Assembly: GCF_000172175.1 (NCBI RefSeq) | Contig: NZ_ABJL02000008.1 | Coordinates: 3,348,001-3,412,000, forward strand | From: Bacteroides intestinalis DSM 17393 | Lineage (GTDB): Bacteria; Bacteroidota; Bacteroidia; Bacteroidales; Bacteroidaceae | Length of the DNA stretch: 64,000 nt | Direction of reading: 5' to 3' | Shown here: positions 50,079 to 59,795 of the stretch, in pieces | How the letters are laid out: the number at the start of each line of letters is the position of its first letter | Numbering within the stretch: position 1 is the stretch's first letter | Notes under the pieces: generated by a model | What the model was told of the DNA's origin: nothing | Databases searched by the model: none | Seen by the model: the letters and a program-made list of their open reading frames with translations, nothing else | Position numbers and translations under genes: made by a program

Positions 50079-52187
50079 TTAAAACTTAGGGTTCATTCCC
50101 AGATTGTACATGATAAAGCCGTAAATGTCCGCCTGTTCCTCAAGCACCTTACTCATGGGCTTACCTGCACCATGTCCTGCTTTGCTATCGATACGGATAA
50201 GCGTAGGATTCGTTCCGTCATTACATTCTTGCAGGGTAGCTGCAAATTTGAATGAGTGGGCAGGAACCACACGGTCATCATGATCGGCTGTAGTTACCAT
50301 CGTTGCAGGATACTTGGTACCGGGTTTCAGATTGTGCAGTGGAGAGTATCCTTTCAGGTACTCGAACATTTCCTTACTATCTGCACTTGTGCCGTAATCG
50401 CTTGCCCAGTTCCAGCCGATAGTGAACTTATGATAACGCAACATATCCATTACTCCTACCTGCGGAATAGCTACACGGAACAGGTCGGGACGTTGTGTCA
50501 TACAGGCTCCTACCAGCAAACCACCATTGGAACCGCCTACTATGGCAATCTTATCTTTATTAGTATATTTATTATCGATAAGATATTCGGCAGCCGAAAT
50601 AAAATCATCAAATACATTTTGCTTCTGCATCTTGGTACCTGCTATGTGCCAGTCTTCACCATACTCGCCACCCCCACGCAGGTTAACCTGTGCATAGATA
50701 CCTCCATTTTCCAGGAACGGAATACGTGATGTAGAGAACCCCGGATTAAGGCTGATATTGAAGCCACCGTAACCATAAAGGAATACGGGATTCTTGCCGT
50801 CCTTCTTAAGATCTTTCTTATAAGTCAGGAACATCGGTATCTTTGTTCCGTCTTTGCTGGGATAAAACACTTGTTCCGTCACAAACTCGTCAGAATTGAA
50901 ATCGACCTTCGGAGCACGGAAAAGCTCGTAGGTATTCGCATCCATATCATATTTATAAGTAGCACCGGGAATAGTAAATGAAGTAAATCCGAAGAAACAT
51001 TCTTTATCATCCTTATCTCCCGTGAAACCTACAGAGCCAAGTGAAGGCAATTCTATTTCCAGTATTTCCTTACCATCCATCCCATATACATAAGCATGGT
51101 TGGCTGCATCCTTATCATAGGTCAGGAACAGTTTTCCACCTATCACTCCAGCATTCGAAAGTACATTCTCACTCTCCGGAACCAGTTCGGTCCAATCTTT
51201 CAGGGCAGGCTTATTGATATCTGCTATCATAAGACGGTACTTAGGTGCATCGTAGTTCGTAAACATATAAATCTTATCTCCTATCACTTCCATCGGAGCA
51301 TAGTTATAATCCATATCCGTAGCCATTGTCACAAACGGAGCATTCGGTTTACGCAGATCTTTCATATACAAAGCATTTCCGCGCCCGTCACCGCTCTCAT
51401 ACAGGAACAGGACAGTCTCATCCTCATTTACACTGGCAGTATAAAAACGCTTGGGATGTGCCGGATTCTGATAAACCAGCTGATCCTGCGACTGCGGCGT
51501 ACCCATCTTATGATAATAAATCTTATGATTCTCGTTTACGTTAGAAAATTCCTTTCCTTTCACCGGGGCGTCATAAGCGCTGTAATAGAACCCGTCTCCT
51601 TGCCAGGCAGCCCCTGTAAACTTCGCCCATTCGATGTGATCATCCAGCAGTTTACCGGTTTCCGTATCCATCACATAGATTTCACGCCAATCCGATCCGC
51701 TGCGTGATATGGTATATGCTGTATATTTTCCATTATTCGAGAAAGAGATACCCGATAAGGCTACTGTACCATCGTCCGAGAGTTTGTTAGGATCGAGGAA
51801 TACACGTGGTTCACCGTCCAAGCTATCCTGTACATACAGTACGCTCTGGTTCTGCAAACCGTCATTCTTATAGAAGTAATACTTGCCGTGTTTCTTGAAT
51901 GGTGTACCAATCTTTTCATAATTAGCCACATCCGTCAGTCGCTTCAGCAGAGCATCACGGAAAGGTATCTTAGACAAATAGCCGTTTGTTACTTTGTTCT
52001 GAGCTTCCACCCATGCAGCAGTTGCAGCGGAAGTGTCATTCTCCAACCAACGATACGGGTCGGGTACTTCTGTTCCAAAATAGACATCTACAGTATCCAC
52101 CTTCGCGGTTTCAGGATACGTAAGCTTCTGTTGTTGTGCACATGACATCATGATGATACCGGTTGCGAATAAAGTTACTTTTTTCAT
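50079..52187 (-). CDS. Prolyl oligopeptidase family serine peptidase, lipoprotein
   Basis: The 702-aa protein (S9A) has a lipoprotein signal MKKVTLFATGIIMMSC, so it is anchored outside the cytoplasm. The N-terminal part to about 400 is a beta-propeller starting with TVDVYFGTEVPDPYRWLEND. The C-terminal alpha/beta hydrolase has the catalytic Ser in GGSNGGLL, Asp in DHDDRVVP and His in KAGHGAGK. It cuts short peptides after proline. A TATTTTTTGC sequence with one extra base lies about 50 bases upstream and may be its -7 box. The next gene on the same strand is gdhB, 166 bases on. Confidence 0.92.
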   Translation of the reverse strand: MKKVTLFATGIIMMSCAQQQKLTYPETAKVDTVDVYFGTEVPDPYRWLENDTSAATAAWVEAQNKVTNGYLSKIPFRDALLKRLTDVANYEKIGTPFKKHGKYYFYKNDGLQNQSVLYVQDSLDGEPRVFLDPNKLSDDGTVALSGISFSNNGKYTAYTISRSGSDWREIYVMDTETGKLLDDHIEWAKFTGAAWQGDGFYYSAYDAPVKGKEFSNVNENHKIYYHKMGTPQSQDQLVYQNPAHPKRFYTASVNEDETVLFLYESGDGRGNALYMKDLRKPNAPFVTMATDMDYNYAPMEVIGDKIYMFTNYDAPKYRLMIADINKPALKDWTELVPESENVLSNAGVIGGKLFLTYDKDAANHAYVYGMDGKEILEIELPSLGSVGFTGDKDDKECFFGFTSFTIPGATYKYDMDANTYELFRAPKVDFNSDEFVTEQVFYPSKDGTKIPMFLTYKKDLKKDGKNPVFLYGYGGFNISLNPGFSTSRIPFLENGGIYAQVNLRGGGEYGEDWHIAGTKMQKQNVFDDFISAAEYLIDNKYTNKDKIAIVGGSNGGLLVGACMTQRPDLFRVAIPQVGVMDMLRYHKFTIGWNWASDYGTSADSKEMFEYLKGYSPLHNLKPGTKYPATMVTTADHDDRVVPAHSFKFAATLQECNDGTNPTLIRIDSKAGHGAGKPMSKVLEEQADIYGFIMYNLGMNPKF

Positions 52188-52692
52188 ATTATACATATAT
52201 AAGAGTATGATTGTTCTCTCTTTCTTAAAATGATTGCAAAAAATATTTTATTTAGTTTAGGCGTTAAAATTACAAAAACAACCAATAGAAAACAAGGATT
52301 TTTCCCATTATTATACTTCAAATAGCATTTCCTGTCAGCTTCATTCTTTTTTTAATTATTTGTTTGTCTTTACAAATGAGAACTTTTATTTGTAATTCTC
52401 ACAACACTTACTCCTTACATACTCCTTACCTACTCCTAATTATAGAACAAGGAGAAGGTAGGTATCAGGTTAGTCTAAGCCTGGTAGTACATACGTAGAA
52501 GTGCTGGTCACAATCCCCAAAGGAAAGTTTGTCTTTTTACTTTCCAAAGGAGTTTAAATATCATCAACTAAAGTAGATATTCTATCATTTCTTTGCATTT
52601 TGATGGTTTTTAAAGGTTTTATGGCTATTATCAAACCTCCTTTTGCCAAATAATCGCTAATCTTGCATCAGAAACCAAAGGTTAACTAAATC
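52188..52692. other. 505-base gap before the polysaccharide unit, with small hairpins
   Basis: No gene is seen. It holds TTACAAAT/ATTTGTAA (52370-52377 and 52388-52395, 10-base loop), two tandem ACTCCTTAC copies near 52410-52428, and GGAAAGT/ACTTTCC (52522-52528 and 52539-52545). The region carries the promoter of the prolyl oligopeptidase (minus) and of the GH9 gene (plus). No convincing TAnnTTTG box is next to the GH9 start. Confidence 0.5.
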
Positions 52693-55161
52693 ATGAGAAA
52701 GAAATCATTCATATTATTCCTGTTACTCATAAGTCATGTTTCCCTATTCAGTCAAAATTCTCTGACTGGAGACGCCTTACTGGAAAAGCAAATTTATGAA
52801 ACCGGATTCATTCATGCCCCGCTACCTTTGGACACCTCCCGTTCTTTCGAAGAAAATGCGTTGAAAAAAGAGGTATTATCCAGTCAACCGTTTACAGAAA
52901 CAGACAGTACAAACGGATGGACCCATTCCGGAACTGGCAGTATGGCTTTCTCTAATGAGAAATCCGTATCCGGCAAAGGTAGTATTCGTCTGACTTTTCC
53001 AACCGATACAGGAAAAAGAGCAGTCGGTTCTCCTTCCGACCCGGACTATGCAACTTATGGAAATAGCGGTATCACCTATCATGTCAATGGGCAAAATTGG
53101 GAGAAATATAACAGAATCGTTTTTTCCATCTATCCGGATTGTGACGGCGCACGTGTAGTCAACATGAATCTGACCTTCACAAACGTTAATTCCACAACCA
53201 AGGAAGGATACAATCATCCCAGTGGCTCCCACCTCATCAATCTGGTCAATAAAACATGGAATCACTGTTTTCTTGATATAGACGAATATCAACGGGATAA
53301 AGTAATGTCTATTCGTTTCGACACAGCTCTAAAAGGGAAAGACCGGACCACAGGTGATTCTGCCATTTATTACATTGACAATATCCAATTACAGCAAATC
53401 AAAGCCCCCGGAAAAGTAAGCGGATGGACTCCAACAGAAGATGCCATCATCTATTCTACAACGGGTTATACAACCAACAGCCAGAAAACCGCTCTCGTTC
53501 ATAGTTTATTATGTAATCAGCAGACCGTATTCCAACTGATAAACTCTGCTACTAAAGAGGTGACATATGAGGGGGCATTGCAACGAAAACAAACCACCAT
53601 CGGAGAATTCGGAGTTATTGACTTCACTGCCTTCAATCAACCGGGAGATTACCAACTGAAAGTAGGTAAAATCCTGACTCCAACATTCCGGATAGACGAA
53701 AAGCTATGGGATAATTCTCTTTGGAGAGTATTAAATTTCTTATTCTGCCAACGCTGCGGGCATCCCGTTCCCGGTAAACACGCGGCTTGCCACACGGATT
53801 TATTTTCCAAACATGATGGGAAAAGTATTTCTTATTCAGGGGGATGGCATGATGCAGGCGACTTATCACAACAGACGTTACAAACCGGAGACGTGACCTT
53901 TGCCCTGCTGGAAGCATACAATCGGTTCAAAACCCAAAATACTCCATTGGCTGCCCGCTTACTGGAAGAAGCGGAATGGGGAATTGAATTTATTCTGAAA
54001 AATCGCTATGGGGACGGATATCGTGCCAGCAGCATGGGATTGCTCATCTGGCAGGATGGTATACTGAATACAAAGGATGACATCCATTCTGTACGTGTTC
54101 AGAATATGGCATTCGACAACTTCCTGTATGCAGGATACGAAGCATATGCCGCAATGACCATAGACCGGGACCCGATGTTGCAAGAACATTTGCGGAAAAT
54201 AGCGGAAGAAGACTTTTCTTTTGCCATAGAAAAATTCCGGAAAGATGGTTTCGACTCATTCAAGCAGATGTATGAACATAGTTACAATACCTCCGAGAGC
54301 CAATATATGGCAACTATATCCTGGTCTGCCAGCATGCTCTACAAACTGACTGGAAAATCTTGTTATGCAGAGACAGCCGCAGAAGCCATCCGGTATGTGC
54401 TCGACTGTCAGCGTACGGAACCTTTAAAAGATAAAGATAAGACCCGTGGTTTTTTCTATCGGAATCCATCACGGAAATCCATTGTGCACTATATCCATCA
54501 ATCGCGTGAACAGGTTTACATGCAAGCCATGACGTTACTTTGTGAAACACAACAACAGCATCCTGATTATCAGAAATGGGCAAATTCCATACAACTCTAC
54601 GGTAATTATCTGAAAAGTTTAATGAAATATACCCAGCCTTACGGAATGATCCCGAGTGGAGTATACCATGCAGAAGAGTATAAAGATTCTACGAGCTTTT
54701 ACGCCCTTCACCTCTTTCCACCATCCAATGCACAAGATCTGTACACAGAGCAAGTGAAACGGGGAGTCAAGCTCGACAAGGAGCATTACCTGAAACGTTT
54801 CCCGGTATGGTTCAGCATTTTCAACGGCAATACAGCTATACACCTCTCTACCGGAAAGTCCGCTGCCATTTGCGGCAATTTCCTTAAAGATGAAGAATTG
54901 CTCGGTATCGGTCGGGAACAGCTCTACTGGACAGTCGGGAAGAATCCATTCGGTCAATCCCTGATATATGGCGAAGGATACAACTATCCGCAGATGAACA
55001 GTTTCTCCTCCGGAGAGATGACCGGCGAAATGCCTGTCGGCATCCGTACATTGGGCAATGGTGATATTCCTTACTGGCCGCAGACCAACAACGCATGTTA
55101 TAAAGAGGTATGGGTCACATCGGCAGGAAAATGGCTATCACTGATTGCTGAATACGAATAA
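52693..55161 (+). CDS. Glycoside hydrolase family 9 (endoglucanase type)
   Basis: This 822-aa secreted enzyme starts with a signal peptide (FILFLLLISHVSLFS) without lipobox. About 60-230 is a beta-sandwich, carbohydrate-binding-like domain, then an Ig-like CelD_N domain (about 255-340), then the GH9 (alpha/alpha)6 catalytic domain. The catalytic base motif is DAGD (387-390) in SGGWHDAGDLS, and the acid is Glu805 in YKEVWVTSAGKW near the end. GH9 enzymes cut beta-1,4-glucans such as cellulose, mixed-linkage glucan or xyloglucan; the exact substrate is unknown. It starts a four-gene unit. Confidence 0.88.
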   Translation: MRKKSFILFLLLISHVSLFSQNSLTGDALLEKQIYETGFIHAPLPLDTSRSFEENALKKEVLSSQPFTETDSTNGWTHSGTGSMAFSNEKSVSGKGSIRLTFPTDTGKRAVGSPSDPDYATYGNSGITYHVNGQNWEKYNRIVFSIYPDCDGARVVNMNLTFTNVNSTTKEGYNHPSGSHLINLVNKTWNHCFLDIDEYQRDKVMSIRFDTALKGKDRTTGDSAIYYIDNIQLQQIKAPGKVSGWTPTEDAIIYSTTGYTTNSQKTALVHSLLCNQQTVFQLINSATKEVTYEGALQRKQTTIGEFGVIDFTAFNQPGDYQLKVGKILTPTFRIDEKLWDNSLWRVLNFLFCQRCGHPVPGKHAACHTDLFSKHDGKSISYSGGWHDAGDLSQQTLQTGDVTFALLEAYNRFKTQNTPLAARLLEEAEWGIEFILKNRYGDGYRASSMGLLIWQDGILNTKDDIHSVRVQNMAFDNFLYAGYEAYAAMTIDRDPMLQEHLRKIAEEDFSFAIEKFRKDGFDSFKQMYEHSYNTSESQYMATISWSASMLYKLTGKSCYAETAAEAIRYVLDCQRTEPLKDKDKTRGFFYRNPSRKSIVHYIHQSREQVYMQAMTLLCETQQQHPDYQKWANSIQLYGNYLKSLMKYTQPYGMIPSGVYHAEEYKDSTSFYALHLFPPSNAQDLYTEQVKRGVKLDKEHYLKRFPVWFSIFNGNTAIHLSTGKSAAICGNFLKDEELLGIGREQLYWTVGKNPFGQSLIYGEGYNYPQMNSFSSGEMTGEMPVGIRTLGNGDIPYWPQTNNACYKEVWVTSAGKWLSLIAEYE

Positions 55162-55184
55162 AAAAGTTATTAACTATATAAATT

Positions 55185-56006
55185 ATGAATGCTATGAGAA
55201 GTATAAAATTCTATCTTATTCTATTGTTTGCTATCTGTACATTTGCGGTAAATGCTCAGACTCCCCAAGGGTATCCGGCTAATTATGCCAATGGTCCCCG
55301 CTTCAAGGCACTGGTTTACTATACTCAACATGCAGAAGAGGCACACTATCAATTCTCCTTGCAGGCAGTAGAGTTCTTCAAAAAACTGAATTACGGTGAC
55401 GGTTTTGTACTGGATATTACCATGGATCTGTCTCAATATAGTTACGAACAGCTGAAAGAATATAGCGTAGTGGTTATGCTCGATGGCTATCCCAATACAA
55501 AAGCCGAACGCGATGCTTTTGAAAAATACATGGAAAACGGAGGCGGCTGGGTAGGCTTCCATGTAGCCGCCTATAACGACAAGCACACAAATTGGCCTTG
55601 GTTTGTAGATTTTCTGGGTGGCGGGGTTTTCTATTGCAATAACTGGCCCCCTCAACCTGTACTGGTTGAAGTTGACAATGAAGAACACCCCGTCACCAGA
55701 AATTTACCCATTTCTTTTGTGGCTCCGTCAAGTGAGTGGTATCAATGGAATCCCAGTCCGAGAACCAATAAAAACGTAGAAGTACTTCTTTCCATTTCCC
55801 CTAAAAACTATCCATTGGGCATAAAGGACGTGGTTAATTTCGGTGATTTCCCCATCGTATGGACCAACACCAAGTACAGAATGATCTATCTGAACATGGG
55901 TCATGGCGACGAAGAATTCATTGATGCCACACAAAACCTTTTGTTTGTAAACGCCTTCCGTTGGGTAGTCAGCACTGATAAGAAGGGAGACCCGTTCAAG
56001 AAATAA
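55185..56006 (+). CDS. ThuA-like domain protein, secreted
   Basis: This 273-aa protein has a signal peptide (FYLILLFAICTFAVNA) and a ThuA-like (glutamine amidotransferase-like) domain: FKALVYYTQHAEEAH, then YEQLKEYSVVVMLDGYPN, GGWVGFHVAAY, and VWTNTKYRMIYLNMGHGDEEF. ThuA proteins take part in sugar (trehalose, disaccharide) metabolism and are frequent in polysaccharide loci. An ATG 9 bases downstream is an alternative start. It follows GH9 by 23 bases and precedes the DUF5009 gene by 24. Confidence 0.85.
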   Translation: MNAMRSIKFYLILLFAICTFAVNAQTPQGYPANYANGPRFKALVYYTQHAEEAHYQFSLQAVEFFKKLNYGDGFVLDITMDLSQYSYEQLKEYSVVVMLDGYPNTKAERDAFEKYMENGGGWVGFHVAAYNDKHTNWPWFVDFLGGGVFYCNNWPPQPVLVEVDNEEHPVTRNLPISFVAPSSEWYQWNPSPRTNKNVEVLLSISPKNYPLGIKDVVNFGDFPIVWTNTKYRMIYLNMGHGDEEFIDATQNLLFVNAFRWVVSTDKKGDPFKK

Positions 56007-56030
56007 AAGTCAGCAAATACCCAATACTGA

Positions 56031-57212
56031 ATGAAAAGCTCAACATTACAACGGGTAGCGGCTGTGGATGTATTCCGCGCCCTTACCATGTTCTTCATGC
56101 TTTTTGTCAATGACATTCCCGGTTTGAAGAATGTCCCGCACTGGCTGATGCATGCCGAAATGAACGAAGATATGATGGGATTCTCTGATACGATATTTCC
56201 CGCATTCCTGTTCTGTATGGGGATGTCTATACCTTTTGCCATTCAAAATAGAGTTAAAAAAGGAGATACAGCTTTACAAATCATCTCTCATATATCTGAA
56301 CGTACAGTTGCCCTGATAGCAATGGGCTTATTTATGCTCAATTGCAGCGATGTAGGCAGTATATCTTATCAATGGTTCTCCATACTGATGGTCATTGTTT
56401 TTTTCCTGATATGGAATGTATACCCTCACACCGAAGGTCCTGGGAAATATGTGTTCAAAGGGATGAAAATCCTTGGCATTATTCTATTAGCATTCCTCGT
56501 TATATATAAAGATGTACATGGCTCTCCATTTCAACAAGGTTGGTGGGGCATCTTAGGACTGATCGGCTGGACCTATGCCGTATGTGCTGTCATTTATCTG
56601 TTTACCCGGGAGAGTCTTTGCAAAAATACAATTGTCTGGATAGTCATCATACTACTTGCTGTTGTAAGTCACTCCGATTTAATTCCCTGGGGATACGGCA
56701 GCCGGATTGTGTTACTCTCTTTTATTCCCAGCGATTGGACATTGCATGCATTCGGTATGTCCGGCATCATCACTTCCCTGATTATGTTGAAGTATGCCGA
56801 CCGGAAGCATCCGGATAAATTCTTGTATATCCTTTTTGGCCTCGGCATAGTGATGTTCGTATTAGGATTATTCTCTCATCCCCATTGGATTATCTCTAAA
56901 ATACAGGCCACTCCTACCTGGTTGTTCTATTGCCTAGCTATGTTCTTCCCACTATTTGGAATATTCTACTGGTTGACGGATGTGAAAGGAAAAGCTTCCT
57001 GGTTCAATATCATCAAACCTGCGGGAACGGCCACACTCACCTGTTATGTAATACCTTATCTGTGGTATTCCATACAGCAATTACTGGAATGGTACTATCC
57101 ACATGCGCTATACAGCGGTATCCCCGGACTACTAAAATCACTCGTATACTCTCTCATCATTGTTATAATTGCCGGACTACTGGCTAAGGTTAAAATAAAA
57201 CTGAAAATATAA
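56031..57212 (+). CDS. DUF5009 / acyltransferase-type membrane protein
   Basis: This 393-aa protein has about ten membrane helices and fits the DUF5009 group of HGSNAT-like acyltransferases. The typical start is RVAAVDVFRALTMFFMLFVNDI, with FSDTIFPAFLFCMGMSIPFA soon after (HGSNAT-like motif). Relatives transfer acetyl groups from acetyl-CoA across the membrane onto sugar substrates; an activity here is inferred. The gene sits between ThuA-like and beta-helix genes, so it may remove or add acetyl groups on glycan breakdown products. Confidence 0.78.
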   Translation: MKSSTLQRVAAVDVFRALTMFFMLFVNDIPGLKNVPHWLMHAEMNEDMMGFSDTIFPAFLFCMGMSIPFAIQNRVKKGDTALQIISHISERTVALIAMGLFMLNCSDVGSISYQWFSILMVIVFFLIWNVYPHTEGPGKYVFKGMKILGIILLAFLVIYKDVHGSPFQQGWWGILGLIGWTYAVCAVIYLFTRESLCKNTIVWIVIILLAVVSHSDLIPWGYGSRIVLLSFIPSDWTLHAFGMSGIITSLIMLKYADRKHPDKFLYILFGLGIVMFVLGLFSHPHWIISKIQATPTWLFYCLAMFFPLFGIFYWLTDVKGKASWFNIIKPAGTATLTCYVIPYLWYSIQQLLEWYYPHALYSGIPGLLKSLVYSLIIVIIAGLLAKVKIKLKI

Positions 57213-57230
57213 TCCGAACAATTACAGAAT

Positions 57231-59279
57231 ATGAAAAGAAACAAACTCCCCGGAATTATACTCCTTGCATGCTGCGCTCTGTTTGCTGGTATGCAAGCAA
57301 ATGCGAAGGGTATAGAAGTTCGAAACGGAAACATCATCCTGGACTTTAGTACAAAAATCGCATCACAAACTTCTGCCGGAACATATACCATAAAACGATC
57401 TACCGGAAGATTCAGCGAATACCAGACGATTGGTAGCACGTCTTCAACAACATTTATTGATAAAAAAGTCAAAGGGAATCCCCATGATTATTATTATCAG
57501 ATAACAGACAAGAAAGGTAACCTCTTGGCCTCAATGGCTATGGATACCGAAGTATTCGGCGACTATGTATACATATATAGTGATACGGACCGTAAAGTGG
57601 ACGTAGGGAATGAGATTAATGCCATTCATGAACAAATGTTCGGCAAGGAGTTCAGTCCCAACCGCTATGCCCTCTTATTCAAAGCCGGTGATTATAAGGA
57701 AGCCGGACTGCTGAAAGTCCCATTCTATGTACATCTGGCAGGATTAGGAAAAACACCGTTTGATGTGGAAGTTTCTAATATACACACCCCTCCCCACTTA
57801 AGCAATGGCAACGGAACGTGTACTTTCTGGCGTTCTGCAGAGAATCTTTCTGTGATCGGACCGGAAACCTATGATGAAGAGGAAACTTTCAAATGGGCTG
57901 TATCTCAGGCTGCACCGATCCGACGTATTTACTCACAACGTGTCGTACGCAACCAATGGGAAAACGGATGGGTAAGCGGTGGTTTTACTGCAGATTGTTA
58001 CTTCGATGCTGCTGCCGGTTCTAAAAACCAACAACAATGGTATACCCGAAATTCCTTTTTGAACAAAGGACGAGGAGAATTCGAAGAAATCAAATACAAT
58101 TATTGTTTTCAGGGTGTTGAATTAGGTACAGAGGTAGATATCAAAGCCTATCAGAACAATTGGGACAAGGGAGGTAATGTAACTTTTATCCCCACCACCC
58201 CAATCATACGCGAAAAGCCATTCTTATTTATCGGCGACGACGGAAGATACAAAGTATTCCGTCCGGCACTGAAACACGAACACAAAGGAGTCTCCTACAG
58301 CCGCACTGACATGGGCGAAGGTGAAATTCTGGATTTACTAAATGAATTTTATGTAGTGAAACCGGGTGTCTCAGCCGAATACATGAATAAACAACTCGTA
58401 GCAGGCAAACATCTGCTTATAACTCCCGGCATGTACGAGCTTTCAGAACCACTCCATGTCACCCGCCCCAACACCATTATACTGGGAATCGGATGGGCGA
58501 CTCTGATTCCGGGAGAAAAGAATTCCGATACGGCAATTCTGGTAGAAGATGTAGACGGGGTAACGATTGCCTCTCTAATGTTTGATGCGCATTACACTTC
58601 CAATACCCTGATTCAGGTTGGTACGGAGAAAACAGCTCAAAGACATACACAAAATCCGATTCTGCTCACCGACCTGTTTTTCCGGATTGGCGGATTCCGT
58701 CCGGCAAAGGTGTACGTAGACCGTGCAGTTGAACTAAACAGCAATGACGTGATTGGCGACCATTTCTGGATATGGAGGGCAGATCATGGTGTTCGTGGCA
58801 GTGTAGGCTGGGAAATCAATACCACCCGAAACGGTCTGGTAGTAAACGGCGACCATGTCACCATTTACGGCTTATTCAACGAGCACTTCCAGGAATATCA
58901 GACTTACTGGACAGGAGAACATGGACGAACTTACTTTTATCAATGCGAAACGCCCTATGATGCTCCCTCACAGGAATACTATATGAGCGAAAACGGCACA
59001 CGCGCCGGATATGCCGCATATAAAGCAGCTGATAACGTGAATACTCATGAAGCTTTTGCCTTCGGCATTTATGATGTACTACATAACGAAATAATGATTG
59101 AGAATTCAATAGAAGTACCCGATAAAACCGGTATAAGAATGTATCACATGTGCAACAACACCCTTTCGGGAGGAGGCGCCAAAGGTTTCAACTATATATT
59201 GAATGGCATAGGAAAAAGTACCTATAAGACGCACCACGATTACAGGGCATATATAGATGAATTCATAGGAAAACGATAA
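57231..59279 (+). CDS. Secreted parallel beta-helix protein, possibly GH55-like
   Basis: The 682-aa protein has a signal peptide (GIILLACCALFAGMQANA) with no strong lipobox. The middle and C-terminal parts show the short repeating strands of a right-handed beta-helix: NRYALLFKAGDYKEAG, HLLITPGMYELSEP, DGVTIASLMFDAHY and NGDHVTIYGLFNEHFQEYQ. The layout, with two beta-helix regions and a YWTGEHGRTYFYQCETPY segment, resembles GH55-type beta-1,3-glucanases, but I cannot confirm the family. It is the last gene before a terminator in the GH9 unit. Catalytic residues cannot be assigned. Confidence 0.6.
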   Translation: MKRNKLPGIILLACCALFAGMQANAKGIEVRNGNIILDFSTKIASQTSAGTYTIKRSTGRFSEYQTIGSTSSTTFIDKKVKGNPHDYYYQITDKKGNLLASMAMDTEVFGDYVYIYSDTDRKVDVGNEINAIHEQMFGKEFSPNRYALLFKAGDYKEAGLLKVPFYVHLAGLGKTPFDVEVSNIHTPPHLSNGNGTCTFWRSAENLSVIGPETYDEEETFKWAVSQAAPIRRIYSQRVVRNQWENGWVSGGFTADCYFDAAAGSKNQQQWYTRNSFLNKGRGEFEEIKYNYCFQGVELGTEVDIKAYQNNWDKGGNVTFIPTTPIIREKPFLFIGDDGRYKVFRPALKHEHKGVSYSRTDMGEGEILDLLNEFYVVKPGVSAEYMNKQLVAGKHLLITPGMYELSEPLHVTRPNTIILGIGWATLIPGEKNSDTAILVEDVDGVTIASLMFDAHYTSNTLIQVGTEKTAQRHTQNPILLTDLFFRIGGFRPAKVYVDRAVELNSNDVIGDHFWIWRADHGVRGSVGWEINTTRNGLVVNGDHVTIYGLFNEHFQEYQTYWTGEHGRTYFYQCETPYDAPSQEYYMSENGTRAGYAAYKAADNVNTHEAFAFGIYDVLHNEIMIENSIEVPDKTGIRMYHMCNNTLSGGGAKGFNYILNGIGKSTYKTHHDYRAYIDEFIGKR

Positions 59280-59411
59280 CAGAACAGCAAAGATTCCTCT
59301 CTCACTCGCATTGTTGTCATAGCCAATAAACTTTTTGTCAAATCTAACTGACAACTATATATACATATCAGTAGATGCTTTAAAAGGAATGATGTTTTCA
59401 GGTAGAAAAAT

Positions 59412-59451
59412 GAGGCTGTCTAACAACTAAAGTTAGATAGTCTCTTTTTTT
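59412..59451 (+). terminator. Terminator of the GH9 unit
   Basis: GAGGCTGTCTAAC (59412-59424) pairs with GTTAGATAGTCTC (59432-59444), two mismatches that can be G-U or bulged, then TTTTTTT. Confidence 0.88.
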
Positions 59452-59507
59452 GTAAAATCCTCTTCTATTGCCTATAAAGCTTGTTTAACCTGCACCATTC
59501 ATTGTCG

Positions 59508-59550
59508 GGAGTTAGAAGGAATTATCAGCCAACAAGTTGGCTCTAACTCC
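59508..59550 (+). repeat. Nested inverted repeat in the susC leader region
   Basis: GGAGTTAGA (59508-59516) pairs with TCTAACTCC (59542-59550), and inside it GCCAAC (59528-59533) pairs with GTTGGC (59536-59541). The 43-base structure is about 245 bases before the susC start and lies in a 516-base gap without a gene. Confidence 0.65.
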
Positions 59551-59730
59551 TTGAAATGAAAGAGGCGTGACTCTGAATTATATAGGTTAGGCGGTATGTT
59601 TTTGGGAAAATGATGTATTTTGGAATTTCCTTGATAGCTTTTAAACCTATGCGACATTAAAATGCAAATATAAGTGTTTTTTTAAACCTCAAATGTCATT
59701 TTTTCACCCACTACTGGAAAGAAATCTCCA

Positions 59731-59738
59731 TACATTTG
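59731..59738 (+). promoter_or_regulatory. -7 box of susC
   Basis: TACATTTG, 57 bases before the ATG at 59796. It is the best candidate in the 516-base gap. Confidence 0.45.
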
Positions 59739-59795
59739 TGAAAATTCTAACACTAATGATTTTAACACTTAATGATTTTATTTAATTTTAATGCT

